From: Shewanella donghaensis
GTDB lineage: Bacteria; Pseudomonadota; Gammaproteobacteria; Enterobacterales; Shewanellaceae
Direction: 5' to 3'
Assembly (NCBI RefSeq): GCF_007567505.1
Contig: NZ_CP041783.1
Coordinates: 3,534,001 to 3,598,000 of the forward strand
DNA length: 64,000 nucleotides
Part shown: piece after piece, positions 63,065 to 64,000 of the stretch
Numbering within the stretch: the stretch's first letter is position 1
How the letters are laid out: each line of letters begins with the position of its first letter
Program-made: the position numbers and the translations under genes
The notes under the pieces: generated by a model
What the model was told of the DNA's origin: nothing
Seen by the model: the letters and a program-made list of their open reading frames with translations, nothing else
Database searches by the model: none

Positions 63065-64000
63065 TTGAAAGATTTCAATACATATTTAAAGTCGACAGAA
63101 TTATCTTCGAAGTTTGCGTGTGAGCTCGGTACTGAAGGAGGGTTTATTAACTTTAGGAACAGTGGAGCGAGAGGAGGAGTTAAAGAGTTTACAGTCTCTT
63201 TATCTTCACTTGTGCAAGGTTTGAATGATATTAAGAGCAATTTAGCTCATTTCTCAGGTTTGACTAGTTATGTGGAGAAGGATTGGCGAGACGCTGGGTC
63301 TCAGTATTTTCAAGATCTAGTCCTTAACTCGATGATTACAGTGCAAACAAAACCATGCTTTACAACGTTGTCTAAGATTATTAGCTGGGCAAATGATGAG
63401 CAAGAAACAGATTTTAATGATAATAGTATCGATTTATCTTTAGATTCAATAGATAAAGCGATTGCACGTTTAGCTGTGCTTATAGCTCAATATACACCTT
63501 CTTCTAATATTTCAATCGTGAGTCCAGCTAAAAGAGAGAAGATAACACTTACCAAGATTAGAGATTTTGCATATCAAGTGTTCTCAATTCTTTTTGGTGA
63601 GCATTTAGCTGACATAGAAGCGATAATGTGCCCAAAAGGAATTGACAATAAGGTAGATCTACCTTTTCTACCAAAAGTTTTCATGCTTTCAGAGACACTG
63701 CTTCAAGAGAATGATTTATCAACAGGCGAAGCTAACACTTTACGCTTTTTCACTAAACCTTTAGTTCTAGGGTCTAGTTATATTTATGTAAGTACGCAGT
63801 GGTATGGCGATGAGAGGAAAGGACTGAGTTTTGAAAGTTTAAAGCTTTTTCTGCAAGCACATTTCCCGCAGTATCAGGTCCTTAAAAAAGATAATGAGTT
63901 TACTTTGTTATCTTGTCTAGAAAAGGAGCTTTTAACTAATAAGTTACCGAAACCCTTCCTACTCCTCGCTGGTATTTCTGGTACTGGTAAAACTCGCTTT
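63065..64000 (+). CDS. McrB-like AAA+ NTPase of a restriction system, N-terminal 312 codons (partial)
   Basis: An uninterrupted frame of 312 codons from TTG 63065 to the window end; GGAG at 63054-63057 is seven bases upstream. The first 290 residues form a domain I do not recognise, probably the DNA-recognition part. The frame ends inside a Walker A motif, LLAGISGTGKTRF, of the kind found in McrB-type GTPases. With the adjacent C5 methyltransferase this resembles McrBC-like restriction-modification pairs such as LlaJI. The NTPase body and the expected McrC-like nuclease lie outside the window. A non-ATG start is certain only if no upstream ATG exists; none is in frame after the methyltransferase stop. 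Confidence 0.75.
   Translation, partial: MKDFNTYLKSTELSSKFACELGTEGGFINFRNSGARGGVKEFTVSLSSLVQGLNDIKSNLAHFSGLTSYVEKDWRDAGSQYFQDLVLNSMITVQTKPCFTTLSKIISWANDEQETDFNDNSIDLSLDSIDKAIARLAVLIAQYTPSSNISIVSPAKREKITLTKIRDFAYQVFSILFGEHLADIEAIMCPKGIDNKVDLPFLPKVFMLSETLLQENDLSTGEANTLRFFTKPLVLGSSYIYVSTQWYGDERKGLSFESLKLFLQAHFPQYQVLKKDNEFTLLSCLEKELLTNKLPKPFLLLAGISGTGKTRF

Overview
The window looks like a chromosome segment of a marine gammaproteobacterium, most likely Shewanella or a close relative. The basis is gene content and order (gmk-rpoZ-spoT-ridA with recG nearby, a second lateral-type flagellar locus, an aryl polyene cluster, a DUF2959 lipoprotein), the moderate-to-low GC and AT-rich spacers. This was judged by eye; no database search was run.

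Layout. 1-966: the 5' part of a YdeI/OmdA-like gene, then about 800 bp without a convincing gene but full of short perfect inverted repeats. 967-15797: export and basal-body half of a lateral (secondary) flagellar system as two divergent operons, motY-lafK-fliEFGHIJ on the minus strand and fliMNPQR-flhBA on the plus strand, separated by about 0.6 kb of very AT-rich DNA. Hook, rod, flagellin, sigma-28 and stator motor genes are not in the window. 15966-22433: a diguanylate cyclase and housekeeping or hypothetical genes (DUF2959, YihY/BrkB, dtd, YiiD-type thioesterase, rhodanese, HEAT-like secreted protein). 22495-39678: a complete 18-gene minus-strand aryl polyene (APE) operon in the apeC-to-apeR order, with two added enzymes: an MIO-type aromatic amino-acid ammonia-lyase between apeJ and apeK, and a flavin enzyme with flavin-dependent halogenase signatures between apeM and the apeN-like lipoprotein. 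39901-52645: DUF3014 protein, recG, a DesK/DesR-type two-component system, TPR protein, Na+/Ca2+-type exchanger, long-chain acyl-CoA ligase, ridA, spoT, rpoZ, gmk. 52998-59655: a membrane protein of unknown role, a NahK-like kinase, yjjG, an unusual chemoreceptor next to a SCO1-like protein, and an MscS-family channel. 60048-64000: a hipBA toxin-antitoxin pair preceded by three exact-period 28-bp operator-like repeats, then a C5-cytosine methyltransferase translationally close to the start of a McrB-like NTPase that runs off the window, i.e. the left end of a defence island.

How the genes work together. The APE operon encodes starter supply and activation (ammonia-lyase, ApeH ligase), two ACPs (ApeE, ApeF), the elongation cycle (KS/CLF ApeO/ApeC, ApeR, KR ApeQ, dehydratases ApeI and ApeP), release and membrane anchoring (ApeK thioesterase, ApeD and ApeJ acyl/glycosyltransferases) and outer-membrane delivery (LolA-like ApeL, MMPL exporter ApeM, lipoprotein ApeN). 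The two added enzymes suggest an aryl head made from an aromatic amino acid and possibly halogenated. The most interesting points for follow-up are that head-group chemistry, the hairpin-rich left edge, the 30-codon ORF with a near-perfect Shine-Dalgarno between fliP and fliQ, and the defence genes at the right edge.
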